Origin: Aromatoleum toluvorans
Lineage (GTDB): Bacteria > Pseudomonadota > Gammaproteobacteria > Burkholderiales > Rhodocyclaceae
Assembly (NCBI RefSeq): GCF_012910905.1
Contig: NZ_WTVN01000020.1
Location: 1 to 64,000 of the forward strand
Direction: 5' to 3'
Length of the DNA: 64,000 bases
Shown: positions 1 to 7,911 of the stretch, one piece after another
Position numbering within the stretch: position 1 is the first letter of the stretch
How the letters are laid out: each line of letters opens with the position of its first letter
Position numbers and translations under genes: made by a program
The notes under the pieces: generated by a model
The model's database searches: none
The model's input: only the letters and a program-made list of their open reading frames with translations
Told to the model about the DNA's origin: nothing

Positions 1-462
1 GGCTGGTGGTTGCGCGACGCGTTGCAGGAGGCGCTGGCAGCGATGAGCCGTCACGGCACGAGGGTGGTCGTCATCGTCGCGCTGGCGCTTGCGGGCTGGC
101 TGGCGTGGAAGCTGTGGCAGCGCTACCGCTTCGAGAAGCTCGCGGCGATCCCGCATGTGACGCCGCTGGAGCTGGTGGAAGCGCTGGCGTCCGAGGCGCC
201 GCCGCTGCTGCTCGACCTGCGCAGTGCGGCGATGGTCGCCGAGACCGGCCCGATCGCCGGCGCGCGCGCGGCGGACGTCGAGAAGCTGCTGGACGCAGTG
301 GGCGACTGGCCGCGCGAGCGGCCCGTCGTGACGATGTGCGCATGCCCTGCGGATGCGACCGCGGTGCGTGCCGCGCGCGTGTTGAGCGAACTCGGATATG
401 TCGCCGTGCGCCCGCTCAAGGGCGGCTACGAGGCCTGGCTCGCCGCGAATCGCCCGACCTGA
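1..462 (+). CDS. DedA-type membrane protein with C-terminal rhodanese domain (3' part only)
   Basis: The reading frame is open from the first base, so the gene starts before the window; a TTG at 10 is unlikely to be the true start. The visible 153 residues begin with a basic amphipathic stretch, continue with a hydrophobic segment (about residues 18-36 of the visible part) and end in a rhodanese-like domain with the LLLDLRS and GGYEAW signatures and a Cys in TMCACP at the expected thiol position. This arrangement is that of the DedA-family protein fused to a GlpE-like rhodanese found in betaproteobacteria. The DedA part itself is outside the window, so that assignment is inference. The rhodanese domain would face the cytoplasm and carry sulfane sulfur. 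The gene converges on prs with a 12-bp gap. Confidence 0.7.
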   Translation, partial: GWWLRDALQEALAAMSRHGTRVVVIVALALAGWLAWKLWQRYRFEKLAAIPHVTPLELVEALASEAPPLLLDLRSAAMVAETGPIAGARAADVEKLLDAVGDWPRERPVVTMCACPADATAVRAARVLSELGYVAVRPLKGGYEAWLAANRPT

Positions 463-474
463 GCGGGGCGGCCG

Positions 475-1416
475 CTACTCGAACAGCGCGCCGACGCTTT
501 CGCCGCTGTGGATGCGCTCGATCGCCGCGGCGAAGAGCGGCGCGACGGTGAGCTGGGTGATCTTGTCGAGGTGCTTGCCCGGCGGCATATGCACGGTGTT
601 GGTGACGACGATCGACTCGATCGGCGCGTTGCGCAGCCGTTCGATCGCCGGGCCGCACAGCACCGCATGCACCGCGCCGGCGTGGATCGAGCGCGCGCCG
701 GCGGCCTTCAGCGTGGCGATCGTCGACAGCAGCGTGCCGCCGGTCGAGATCTCGTCCTCGAAGATCACGACGTCGCGCCCCTTCACGTCGCCGACGACTT
801 CGCCGTGCGTGACGTTGGTGTCGCTGACGCGGCGCTTGTCGATGATCGCCATCGGGATGCCCAGGCGCTCCGAGAAACGCCCGACGCGCTTCGCGCCCCC
901 GGCATCGGTCGCGCACGCGACCATGTGTGCGAGGTCGTAGTTGCGGCGGAAGTGGTCGGCGATGGTGGGGATCGCGGTGAGGTGGTCGACTGGCACCGAG
1001 AAGAAGCCGTGCACCTGGTCGGCGTGCAGGTCCATCGTCAGCACGCGGTTCGCGCCCGCGGTCTGCAGCATGTCGGCGATCAGGCGCCCGGTGATCGAGA
1101 TGCGCGGGGCGTCCTTCTTGTCGGAGCGCGCGTAGGAATAGTAGGGGATCACCGCGGTGACGCGCCGCGCCGACGCGCTGCGCAGCGCATCGAGCGTGAT
1201 CATCAGCTCCATGATGTGGTCGCTGACGGGCTCGGTGAAGGATTGCACGACGAAGACGTCGCGCTCGCGCACGTTCTCGCGGATCTGCACATGCAGGTTG
1301 TCGTTGGAGAAGCGCGAGATTTCGAGCGGGCTCAGCGCCAGCCCGAGGTGGTCGCAGATCTCGGTGGCCAGCGCGCGGTTGGAGTGGCACGCAAAGATGC
1401 GCAGGGCGTCGTTCAT
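475..1416 (-). CDS. prs: ribose-phosphate pyrophosphokinase
   Basis: A 313-residue enzyme making PRPP from ribose 5-phosphate and ATP, the precursor for nucleotides, His and Trp. The PRPP synthetase core is clear: IPYYSYARSDKKD near residues 90-102, the divalent-cation and ribose loop DLHADQVHGFF at 129-139, and KRR at 194-196. The PRPP-binding loop, usually DDMIDTGGT, reads EDEISTGGT at 220-228, so this may be a divergent copy rather than the only Prs. Length is normal for the family. A TACAAT hexamer at 1477-1482 on the minus strand could be its -10 element, but I see no good -35. Two other PRPP-dependent enzymes (hpt, pyrE) lie about 40 kb away. Confidence 0.93.
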   Translation of the reverse strand: MNDALRIFACHSNRALATEICDHLGLALSPLEISRFSNDNLHVQIRENVRERDVFVVQSFTEPVSDHIMELMITLDALRSASARRVTAVIPYYSYARSDKKDAPRISITGRLIADMLQTAGANRVLTMDLHADQVHGFFSVPVDHLTAIPTIADHFRRNYDLAHMVACATDAGGAKRVGRFSERLGIPMAIIDKRRVSDTNVTHGEVVGDVKGRDVVIFEDEISTGGTLLSTIATLKAAGARSIHAGAVHAVLCGPAIERLRNAPIESIVVTNTVHMPPGKHLDKITQLTVAPLFAAAIERIHSGESVGALFE

Positions 1417-1599
1417 CGCATTCGCTCCGGTGACGATCGTGCCGCGCCGCGGGGCCGGCGCAACATCTCGTTGCGAATTGTAGCCGCCGCAGCCGGTGCG
1501 CGGCGCAATGCGGTGAAGTTCTACGCCGATGCAGCTCGCGCCCGTACGCGCCGTGGCTTCCGGGGGCGCTGCGCGCAGTGAAGCGCGCGGCCTGGGGCC

Positions 1600-1911
1600 T
1601 CAGGCGCGCGGGGTCTGGTGCTCGAAGTAGGCGGCCCACTCGGCGCGGCTGATCTTGCCGTCGCGATCGGTGTCGATGTCGCCGAAGTACTTCACCAACG
1701 GCCCCGAGGCGCGCGCTTCGATGCCGTCGATGCGGCCATCACCGTCGCGGTCGAGCAGGCCGAAGACGTAGTTCGCGTCCGGCTCGGGCTCGGTCGAGCG
1801 CTGCGGCTGCGTGTCAACGGCAACGGGAGTGAAGGCCCCGGCGGCGCCGGCGACCAGGGGGGTGAGCACGCTCAGCGAGAGAGCGGCGCAGATCAGGCGT
1901 TGTGTCAGCAA
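1600..1911 (-). CDS. secreted EF-hand domain protein
   Basis: A 103-residue protein with an N-terminal signal peptide (MLTQRLICAALSLSVL, cleavage near the AGAAGA region) followed by two EF-hand calcium loops, DRDGDGRIDGIE at about residues 54-65 and DTDRDGKISRAE at about 79-90. Both loops have acidic residues at the chelating positions 1, 3, 5 and 12. It is likely a small periplasmic calcium-binding protein; the partner is unknown. It stands alone between prs and the NamZ operon. Confidence 0.75.
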   Translation of the reverse strand: MLTQRLICAALSLSVLTPLVAGAAGAFTPVAVDTQPQRSTEPEPDANYVFGLLDRDGDGRIDGIEARASGPLVKYFGDIDTDRDGKISRAEWAAYFEHQTPRA

Positions 1912-2107
1912 GCTTCTTCTCCATCCGGGGGAAACACGGCCGCCACTTTGCAGGCGTCCGGGCCGTCATGGAAAAGTGATTTGTATCAAGGTGTTGACCG
2001 CGTGGGCATGATCGCCGAGCGGCGCGCGTGAGCAAGACCGCCGCCACGCGGCGACGGCGCGGCCGGCCCGTGCGCCAGGATCCGCGTCCGGTGCGGCGTT
2101 ACACCGT

Positions 2108-3328
2108 TCAGCGATAGAGCAGGAAGGCTTCGCGCGCCGCCGTCCAGGCGGTCTCGTCGGGGACGGTCAGCGCGTCGAGGTCGGCCGGTGTCGCGGCCGG
2201 ATCGTCGACCCATTGCCGCAGCAGTTCGCTGCCGTTGATGAGGTCGATGGCGAGGCGGTCGTGTTCGTACTCGTAGGGGAAGTCGCGCCACAGCGGGTAG
2301 TCGGGCTGCAGGCGGCGCAACGCCTTGAATGCGAGCGCCTGCAGGCGCCACGGGCGGAAGGCGGCGTGGCCGTAGTGCATGGGGTCTTCGACGTGGATCT
2401 GCAGGCCGCTGCACAGCTTGCCGGCGTGCTTGTGGAAGGTGGGCTCGAACCAGCACTCGCGCAGCACGCAGCCGGCGAGCCAGTGCGGGGCGAGGCGCTG
2501 CATCTCGGCGCGGAGCGCGCGCGCGTCGATGTCGGGGGCGCCGAAGAGCTCCAGCGGGCGCGTCGTGCCGCGGCCTTCGGACAGCGTCGTGCCTTCCAGC
2601 ATCACGGTGCCGGCATAGGCGCGCGCCATCGACAGGTTGGGTGCGTTGGGGCTGGGATTGACCCAGCTGCGCTCGCCCAGCGGCCACCCGTGGCCGGGCG
2701 CGGCGTCCGGCTGCCAGCCGTCCATCGCGATCACCTCGCACTCGACGTCGAGTCGCAGCGTCGCGACGAACCAGCGCGCGAGCTCGCCCATCGTCAGGCC
2801 ATGGCGCATCGGCAGCGGGCCGGCGCCGACGAAGCTCTCCCAGCCGGGGCGCAGCGCGAGGCCTTCGGCCGGCCGGCCGGCGGGGTTGGGGCGGTCGAGC
2901 ACCCACACGGCCTTGCCGTGGCGCGCCGCGGCTTCCAGCACGTAGCGCAGCGTCGTGATGAAGGTGTAGATGCGGCAGCCGAGGTCCTGCAGGTCGACCA
3001 GCAGCACGTCGAAGCTGTCCATCATCGCGTCGGTGGGGCGCCGCACCTCGCCGTACAGGCTGAAGACGGGGATGCCGTGCAGCGGGTCGATGAAGTCGGG
3101 CGACTCGACCATGTTGTCCTGCTTGTCGCCGCGCAGGCCGTGCTGCGGGCCGAAGGCGGCGCTGAGCCGGATGTCGGGCAGGGCCGCGAGCGCGTCGAGC
3201 GAATGCGTGAGGTCGCGCGTGACCGAGGCGGGGTGGGCGAGCAGGGCGACGCGGCGGCCGGCGAGCGGGCGGCGCAGCGCGGGGTCTGCGAGCAGGCGGT
3301 CGAGGCCGAACCGGATGGAAGCGGTCAT
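2108..3328 (-). CDS. DUF1343 protein, NamZ-type exo-beta-N-acetylmuramidase
   Basis: A 406-residue protein of the DUF1343 family, whose characterised member NamZ removes terminal MurNAc from peptidoglycan fragments. Family signatures are GPQHGLRGDKQDNM near residue 60, FDVLLVDLQDLGCRIYTF near 105 and the DRPNP motif. No signal peptide is visible in the chosen start (ATG at 3328), so it may act in the cytoplasm or be exported another way. It is the last gene of an operon with the DOMON-like protein (26-bp gap) and a TonB-dependent receptor, which suggests uptake and breakdown of a muropeptide-like or related substrate. That link is inference. Confidence 0.8.
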   Translation of the reverse strand: MTASIRFGLDRLLADPALRRPLAGRRVALLAHPASVTRDLTHSLDALAALPDIRLSAAFGPQHGLRGDKQDNMVESPDFIDPLHGIPVFSLYGEVRRPTDAMMDSFDVLLVDLQDLGCRIYTFITTLRYVLEAAARHGKAVWVLDRPNPAGRPAEGLALRPGWESFVGAGPLPMRHGLTMGELARWFVATLRLDVECEVIAMDGWQPDAAPGHGWPLGERSWVNPSPNAPNLSMARAYAGTVMLEGTTLSEGRGTTRPLELFGAPDIDARALRAEMQRLAPHWLAGCVLRECWFEPTFHKHAGKLCSGLQIHVEDPMHYGHAAFRPWRLQALAFKALRRLQPDYPLWRDFPYEYEHDRLAIDLINGSELLRQWVDDPAATPADLDALTVPDETAWTAAREAFLLYR

Positions 3329-3354
3329 GGGTGTTCCGGTGGTACGCGACGCGC

Positions 3355-3903
3355 TCAGGGCCGAACGAGCGTCAGCGTGAAGGCGTCGCGGTGGTGGAAG
3401 TCGGGCCGGGCACCGGGGTGGTGCAGCGCCCAATAGGATAGCGTGCCGTCGGCCGCTTCGACGACTGTCGCGAGTCCGATCTGCAGCACGGCGCCGTCGG
3501 GCAGCGCCGTCGGCGCCAGCGTCGCGTCCAGCGCCAGCACGTCGCCACGTCGCTCGAGTGTGAGCGCCGGGGGCGGCAGCGGCACGACCGCGGAGGCGCG
3601 CACGCGATAAGCGTCGAAGTCGTAGATCGCCCAGCGGCCCGACGGCGAGAAGTTGAACTCGCGGTACGTGCTGCTGCCCGCGACGCCGACGAAGGCCTCG
3701 CAGCAGGTGTGCGCCCACAGGCCGTCGGCCGCGGCGGGCGGCAGGGGGGCGGGGACGAGGATGCGGTCGATGGCGCCGCGCAGTTCGAAATGCAGGTGCA
3801 GCGCGCCGTCCGGCCGCTGCCGCAGATCTGCGCCGAGTTCCGTGATCGGGCTGCCCGGCGTCTGCGGATGCGGCCGCAGCGCGAGCGTGTGGCGGGTGCT
3901 CAT
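3355..3903 (-). CDS. DOMON-like domain protein
   Basis: A 182-residue protein resembling the DOMON-like family (beta-sandwich, carbohydrate- or haem-binding-like fold), with the characteristic stretches LWAHTCCEAFVG, YREFNFSPSGRWAIYDF and SYWALHHPGARPDFH. It has no signal peptide. Its ATG overlaps the stop of the TonB-dependent receptor by four bases (ATGA at 3900-3903), showing translational coupling, and it is followed by the NamZ-like gene. Biochemical role unknown; the conserved pair of Cys residues in HTCCEAF may matter. Confidence 0.7.
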   Translation of the reverse strand: MSTRHTLALRPHPQTPGSPITELGADLRQRPDGALHLHFELRGAIDRILVPAPLPPAAADGLWAHTCCEAFVGVAGSSTYREFNFSPSGRWAIYDFDAYRVRASAVVPLPPPALTLERRGDVLALDATLAPTALPDGAVLQIGLATVVEAADGTLSYWALHHPGARPDFHHRDAFTLTLVRP

Positions 3904-6002
3904 TCGCGCGTGAAGCGTTCGAGCGCCAGCGTCATCGACAGGTACACGCTCGGGCTGACGGGATTGACCGGGGCGTTGCTGCCGGTCGCAACCAGCTGGG
4001 CGGCCTGCTGGCTGCGGTCGGCGATCTCCTGGTGGCGCTTGCCGAGGTTCAGGGCCGTCAGCGCGAACTGCACCGAGTGACCGTTGATGCGCGTCGTATG
4101 GCTGAGGTTCGCATCGACCGTCGTGTATGGGCGCGCCACGTAGCGGAAGCTCGGGACGAAGCCGTCGCCGCCGGCGAGCGGTCCCATGCGCAGGACGCTG
4201 AGCATGCTCTTCCAGCCGCGCCCCCAGTCCTGCAGCCAGCTCAGGCTGGCCGTGTAGGGGGCGCTGCGCTCCTCGATGCCGGGTTCGCGGCTGCTGCGGT
4301 CGACGATGCTGTGCGCGAGGCGCAGTTCCGTGCCGTTGCGCGGACGCGTCGACAGCTCGTATTCGATGCCGCGCAATCGTACCGTCGAATCGAGGTTCTC
4401 GTAGCGCGTCGAGCCGAGGCTGAACGGGAAGGGGCTGCGGCTCGGCGACAGGAGCGGCGCGGGCGTCGGGTCGGGTTGCGGCACGCGCACGATGAAGTCG
4501 TGGATGTGCTCGTCGAACACGCGCACGTCGAGTGTCGTGCTCCATGTGTCGAAGCGCCCGAAATAGCCGGCCTCGGTGGCATGGATGCGCGTTTGCCGGA
4601 GATCCGGATTGGGCAGGAAGGGGCGGACGAGCACCTCGCCGCTCGCCGGGTCGATCGCGCGGATGTCGCCGAAGCGCTCGAACACGTTGTGCTGGCGGAA
4701 GGCGCGCGAATAGCCGGCGCGCAGCGTGTGTCCCGGCACGACTTGCCAGTTCGCGAACGCGCGCGGGCTGAAATGCGTCTCCGCGCCGGAGTAGCGCTCC
4801 TGCGCGCCGCCGACGTTGAGCGTCACGGTGTCGAGGACGCGCCATTCGACGTCGCCGAACAGGCGGTACAGGTATTGCGCGTCCGGGTTGCCGCCGAAGA
4901 ACAGGAAGGGCGAGTCGACCTCCTCGCGCTGCGCCTCGCCGCCCCACACGAACTGGAGGTCGCTCCGCGGGGCGCTGCGGCGTTGCACCTCGATGCTGTC
5001 GCGCGTGCTGGTACGGTTGCGTTCGAGCGGCACGGCCGGGAAGAACGGCGGCGCGCTCGCGCGCCATTCGTCGCGGATGCGCTCGTGGTTGCGGTAGTAA
5101 TTGACCAGCCACTCGTCGTCGGTGGTGTCGTTGTGCTGCCACTGCAGATGCACGGTATGGCTGTCGTTGCGGCTGTCGCGCAAGGCGTTGTTGCCGAACA
5201 CCGACCCGGCGTAGCCCTCGCCGCGCAGGCCCGTGTTCGCCGCGACGCGCATCAGCAGGCTGTCGTGCGGCGAGAGCTGGAGGTCGCCGCGCAGCGAGAA
5301 CGTGTCGGTATGGCGCGAGTCGCTCAGGTGCCCGAAGCCGGCATCGCGCTGCGTCGCGGCGCTCGCCCGCAGCGTCAGCGGGGCCTCGCCGCCGCTCCAG
5401 GTGAATTGCGCATCGCGCACCTGGTCCGCGCCGGCGCGGATGCCGACGGACATTCCCCGGCCTTCCGCGCTGTGCCGGGTGATGATGTTGATGACGCCGA
5501 GGAAGGCGTTCGCGCCGAAGCTCGTCGCATTGGTGCCGCGCACGACCTCGATGCGGTCGATCTCGTCCAGCGTCACGGCGAGTCCGGTCCAGTCCAGGCC
5601 GCCGAAGGCGCTCGGTGTGATGACGGAGCGGCCGTCGATCAGCACCTGCATTTCCGTCGGAAAATCATTGGACAGGCCGTGGTAGGTCACCCACTGCCGG
5701 TGGCCCCGCTCCTGGCCGACCTGCATGCCGGCGACCAGGCGCATCACGCGCGCGAGGTCGCGGTAGCCGGTGGCGGCGATCAGCTCGCGATCGATGACCG
5801 TGACCGCGCCGGGCACCTCTTGCAGGGGCTGCGGCAGGCGTGTCGCGCTCAGCACCAGCGGCAGCTCCTCGAAATACGAATCCCCGGCAAATGCCGTGGC
5901 CGAGCCCATCGCGCTGCAGGCGAGCGCCATGCACAGACCGGGAAGCGGGATCGGTAGGGCAGTCACGGGAATCGTGGTTCTGGTGCGGCAGATGCAAAGC
6001 AT
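3900..6002 (-). CDS. TonB-dependent outer-membrane receptor
   Basis: A 700-residue outer-membrane transporter. The ATG at 6002 gives a signal peptide ending near AFAG (residues 37-40); the open frame runs further upstream but that part lacks signal features. A plug domain follows (about 45-165; EVPGAVTVIDRELIAATGYRDLARVMRL, then DEIDRIEVVRGTNATSFGANAFLGVINIITR), then a long beta-barrel region rich in alternating aromatic segments. A TonB box is not obvious, and the last residues are LERFTRE rather than a terminal aromatic. The ligand is not recognisable. I looked for a cobalamin riboswitch upstream and did not find one. It is first in an operon with the DOMON-like and NamZ-like genes. Confidence 0.85.
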   Translation of the reverse strand: MLCICRTRTTIPVTALPIPLPGLCMALACSAMGSATAFAGDSYFEELPLVLSATRLPQPLQEVPGAVTVIDRELIAATGYRDLARVMRLVAGMQVGQERGHRQWVTYHGLSNDFPTEMQVLIDGRSVITPSAFGGLDWTGLAVTLDEIDRIEVVRGTNATSFGANAFLGVINIITRHSAEGRGMSVGIRAGADQVRDAQFTWSGGEAPLTLRASAATQRDAGFGHLSDSRHTDTFSLRGDLQLSPHDSLLMRVAANTGLRGEGYAGSVFGNNALRDSRNDSHTVHLQWQHNDTTDDEWLVNYYRNHERIRDEWRASAPPFFPAVPLERNRTSTRDSIEVQRRSAPRSDLQFVWGGEAQREEVDSPFLFFGGNPDAQYLYRLFGDVEWRVLDTVTLNVGGAQERYSGAETHFSPRAFANWQVVPGHTLRAGYSRAFRQHNVFERFGDIRAIDPASGEVLVRPFLPNPDLRQTRIHATEAGYFGRFDTWSTTLDVRVFDEHIHDFIVRVPQPDPTPAPLLSPSRSPFPFSLGSTRYENLDSTVRLRGIEYELSTRPRNGTELRLAHSIVDRSSREPGIEERSAPYTASLSWLQDWGRGWKSMLSVLRMGPLAGGDGFVPSFRYVARPYTTVDANLSHTTRINGHSVQFALTALNLGKRHQEIADRSQQAAQLVATGSNAPVNPVSPSVYLSMTLALERFTRE

Positions 6003-6313
6003 GGAAGCATACCGTGTTCGCCATGCGAATGGTGATGGTCGAACAGTGCGATCGACTATCTGTAGGCTCGCACCGCGAACCCGCTTGTAATAGTTCGTTG
6101 CGGCCGGGGGGCGCCGGGCAGGGTGCGCCTTCGCGCTGCCGGCATGACGCCTCTGGCGCCACGTGGGGCCCGGCGGTGCAGGCTGCCGCTCAACGCTTGT
6201 AACACTGCCCCTGTGCCGCGAGGGAACGCAGAGGACAAAATCGCGTCCCATTGTGAGTACAACGGCCGGTGGCCGGGTGCCTGTGCGTCGAAAAGCGAGG
6301 CAAGGAGTACGTC
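6003..6313. other. 311-bp divergent intergenic region
   Basis: This gap separates the TonB-receptor start from the osmB-like start and must hold both promoters. No convincing sigma70 promoter is visible. The only repeated element I see is the 9-mer CGCTTGTAA at 6082-6090 and again at 6194-6202, in direct orientation. Several GC-rich self-complementary stretches occur at 6105-6185 without a T-run. No small gene is supported. Confidence 0.4.
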
Positions 6314-6538
6314 ATGAACATTCGAACTGGCATTTCTGCGATCGTTGTCGTGCTGGCGACGAGCGCCTGTGCGACGTGGGATGGCATGTCCGCGCGCGAG
6401 AAGAGCGCCGTGGTCGGGGCCGGGGTCGGCGGTGTCGCCGGGTCCGTGCTCAGCGACGGCGGGGTGCTCGGCACGGTCGGCGGTGCGGCGATCGGCGGCG
6501 TCATCGGCGACCAGGTCGGCAAGAACCGCCGGCGCTGA
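6314..6538 (+). CDS. osmB: OsmB-like glycine-zipper lipoprotein
   Basis: A 74-residue protein closely resembling Escherichia coli OsmB: a short signal sequence, a candidate lipobox Cys in ATSACA (about residue 18), then a glycine-zipper region (VVGAGVGGVAGSVLS and LGTVGGAAIGGVIGDQVG). The start is fixed by AAGGAG at 6302-6307, seven bases before the ATG at 6314. The lipobox is slightly atypical (Thr at -3). OsmB is an outer-membrane lipoprotein induced by osmotic and envelope stress; the same role is assumed here. A perfect 13-bp inverted repeat follows the gene. Confidence 0.75.
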   Translation: MNIRTGISAIVVVLATSACATWDGMSAREKSAVVGAGVGGVAGSVLSDGGVLGTVGGAAIGGVIGDQVGKNRRR

Positions 6539-6575
6539 CCGCGCCTCCGGCCGCGTGCCGGCCGGCGTCAATCAG

Positions 6576-6609
6576 GAATTGCGGAACCCGCGCTGCGGTT
6601 CCGCAATTC
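6576..6609 (+). terminator. perfect 13-bp hairpin after osmB-like gene
   Basis: Arms GAATTGCGGAACC (6576-6588) and GGTTCCGCAATTC (6597-6609) are exact complements around an 8-base loop. No T-run follows, so it may be a processing or stability hairpin, or a terminator acting with Rho, between the osmB-like gene and terC. Confidence 0.55.
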
Positions 6610-6664
6610 GGTATTCCTGCGGTGGGCGTGTTATACAGGCGGGATCGTCAATTAACGAACCGCC

Positions 6665-7426
6665 ATGATCGAATTCCTCACCGACCCGCAGCTCATCGTC
6701 GCCTTCCTGACCCTCACCGCACTCGAGCTGGTGCTGGGCATCGACAACATCATCTTCATCTCGATCCTCGTCGACAAGCTGCCGCCCGAGCGGCGTGCGT
6801 TCGCGCGTCGCCTCGGCCTGTTCCTCGCGATGTTCATGCGCCTCGCGCTGCTGTCCATCCTCGCGTGGCTCGCCGGCCTCAATCAGGCACTGTTCGAGCT
6901 GTTCGGCCACGGCTTCTCGGCGCGCGACCTGATCCTGCTCGGCGGCGGCCTGTTCCTGGTGTGGAAGAGCACCGGCGAGATCCACCAGCTGATGGAAGGC
7001 GAGGAAGGCGAGGCGTCGTCGGCCGTCAAGGCGACCTTCACCGCGGTGATCATGCAGATCATCGTCATCGACCTGGTGTTCTCGCTCGACTCGATCATCA
7101 CTGCGATCGGCATGGTGAACAACCTCACCGTGATGATGGCGGCCGTGGTGGCGTCGGTCGGACTGATGATGGTGGCCTCGGCGCCGATCGGCAACTTCGT
7201 CTCCGATCACCCGACCGTGAAGATGCTCGCGCTGTCCTTCCTGATGGTGGTCGGCGTCGTGCTGCTCGCCGAAGGTTTCGGCCACCACGTGCCGAAGGGC
7301 TACATCTACTCGGCGATGGCCTTCTCGGTGGCCGTCGAGATGCTCAACATCCGCATGCGCAAGCGTGCGGCGAAGCCGGTGGTGCTGCACGAGCCCTACG
7401 TCGCAGAGAAGCAGCCGGCACGCTGA
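6665..7426 (+). CDS. TerC family integral membrane protein
   Basis: A 253-residue inner-membrane protein with about seven hydrophobic segments and the TerC acidic membrane motifs ELVLGIDNIIFISIL (residues 20-34) and DLVFSLDSIITAIG (about 136-149), which are thought to bind a metal ion. Family members are linked to tellurite resistance and to manganese export or metal loading of secreted proteins. There is no ter operon nearby, so a general metal-homeostasis role is more likely than tellurite resistance. The C-terminus (RMRKRAAKPVVLHE) is basic and cytoplasmic. Confidence 0.85.
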   Translation: MIEFLTDPQLIVAFLTLTALELVLGIDNIIFISILVDKLPPERRAFARRLGLFLAMFMRLALLSILAWLAGLNQALFELFGHGFSARDLILLGGGLFLVWKSTGEIHQLMEGEEGEASSAVKATFTAVIMQIIVIDLVFSLDSIITAIGMVNNLTVMMAAVVASVGLMMVASAPIGNFVSDHPTVKMLALSFLMVVGVVLLAEGFGHHVPKGYIYSAMAFSVAVEMLNIRMRKRAAKPVVLHEPYVAEKQPAR

Positions 7427-7439
7427 TACAGGCAGGGAC

Positions 7440-7497
7440 GCCGGGGAAACCCGGCGCAATCGACGGCGGTGCGAAGGGTCAGCCTTTCGCGCCGCCG
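7440..7497. terminator. hairpins between convergent terC and small membrane-protein gene
   Basis: Two hairpins lie between the convergent genes. GCCGGG-GAAA-CCCGGC at 7440-7455 is perfect, with a GNRA tetraloop. The second has near-perfect arms at 7464-7477 and 7483-7497 and overlaps the last codons of the minus-strand gene. They lack strong T-runs but suit a bidirectional terminator. Confidence 0.5.
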
Positions 7498-7745
7498 TTG
7501 CCGTTTACGCCCTGTTCGCGCTCCTCGCGCGCAACCGCGGAAAGATCGCGCAGGTACCAGGCCGCATAGCCGAATCCCGCTGCCGCCACCAGCGCGGTGA
7601 ACATCAGCTTGCTGTCGAAGGGCACGCCGGCGGCGAGATTCGCGATGACGACGTAGCCGAGGTAGAAAGCGGCGACGAGGCCGCCGAGGATGCGGGTGAG
7701 GGCGAAGACCTTGCGCTGACGGAGCGTGGGGGCGGCTTTGGGCAT
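7479..7745 (-). CDS. small two-helix membrane protein, hypothetical
   Basis: An 88-residue protein starting at the ATG at 7745 (MPKAAPTLRQRKVFAL). It has two hydrophobic helices (about residues 17-37 and 46-65) separated by a short polar loop, and a charged tail rich in Glu and Gly. I do not recognise a family. It lies alone between terC (convergent) and prfC (divergent). The longer upstream frame lacks membrane-protein character and is discounted. Confidence 0.6.
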   Translation of the reverse strand: MPKAAPTLRQRKVFALTRILGGLVAAFYLGYVVIANLAAGVPFDSKLMFTALVAAAGFGYAAWYLRDLSAVAREEREQGVNGNGGAKG

Positions 7746-7848
7746 GGCGGGCGGATTCCGGTGGGAAGGCGGGGCTGAACTGGCGCGCATCATCGCAGAT
7801 TTCCGCCGCTTTGCTGCCATTGGCCGGTGGTGCGGCCTAGTTCCTTGA

Positions 7849-7900
7849 TAGAATTGCGTTTGTCCCGCCGCGCCGATTCCGGCCGGCGGCTTTGTTTTTT
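7849..7900 (+). promoter_or_regulatory. prfC leader: -10-like box and hairpin with T-run
   Basis: A TAGAAT hexamer at 7849-7854 fits a -10 element, without a good -35. About ten bases downstream, GCCGCGCCG at 7867-7875 can pair with parts of CGGCCGGCGGC at 7880-7890, followed directly by TTTGTTTTTT at 7891-7900, just 11 bases before the prfC ATG. This has the form of an intrinsic terminator placed in the leader, possibly an attenuator. Confidence 0.4.
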
Positions 7901-7911
7901 GCGAACCGATC

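Noticed and set aside
6003-6313. A cobalamin riboswitch before the TonB-dependent receptor
   Set aside because: The B12-box and other conserved blocks are not found on the minus strand.
6665-7426. Tellurite-resistance determinant
   Set aside because: Only a TerC-family protein is present, without terZABDE; the family name alone does not support resistance.
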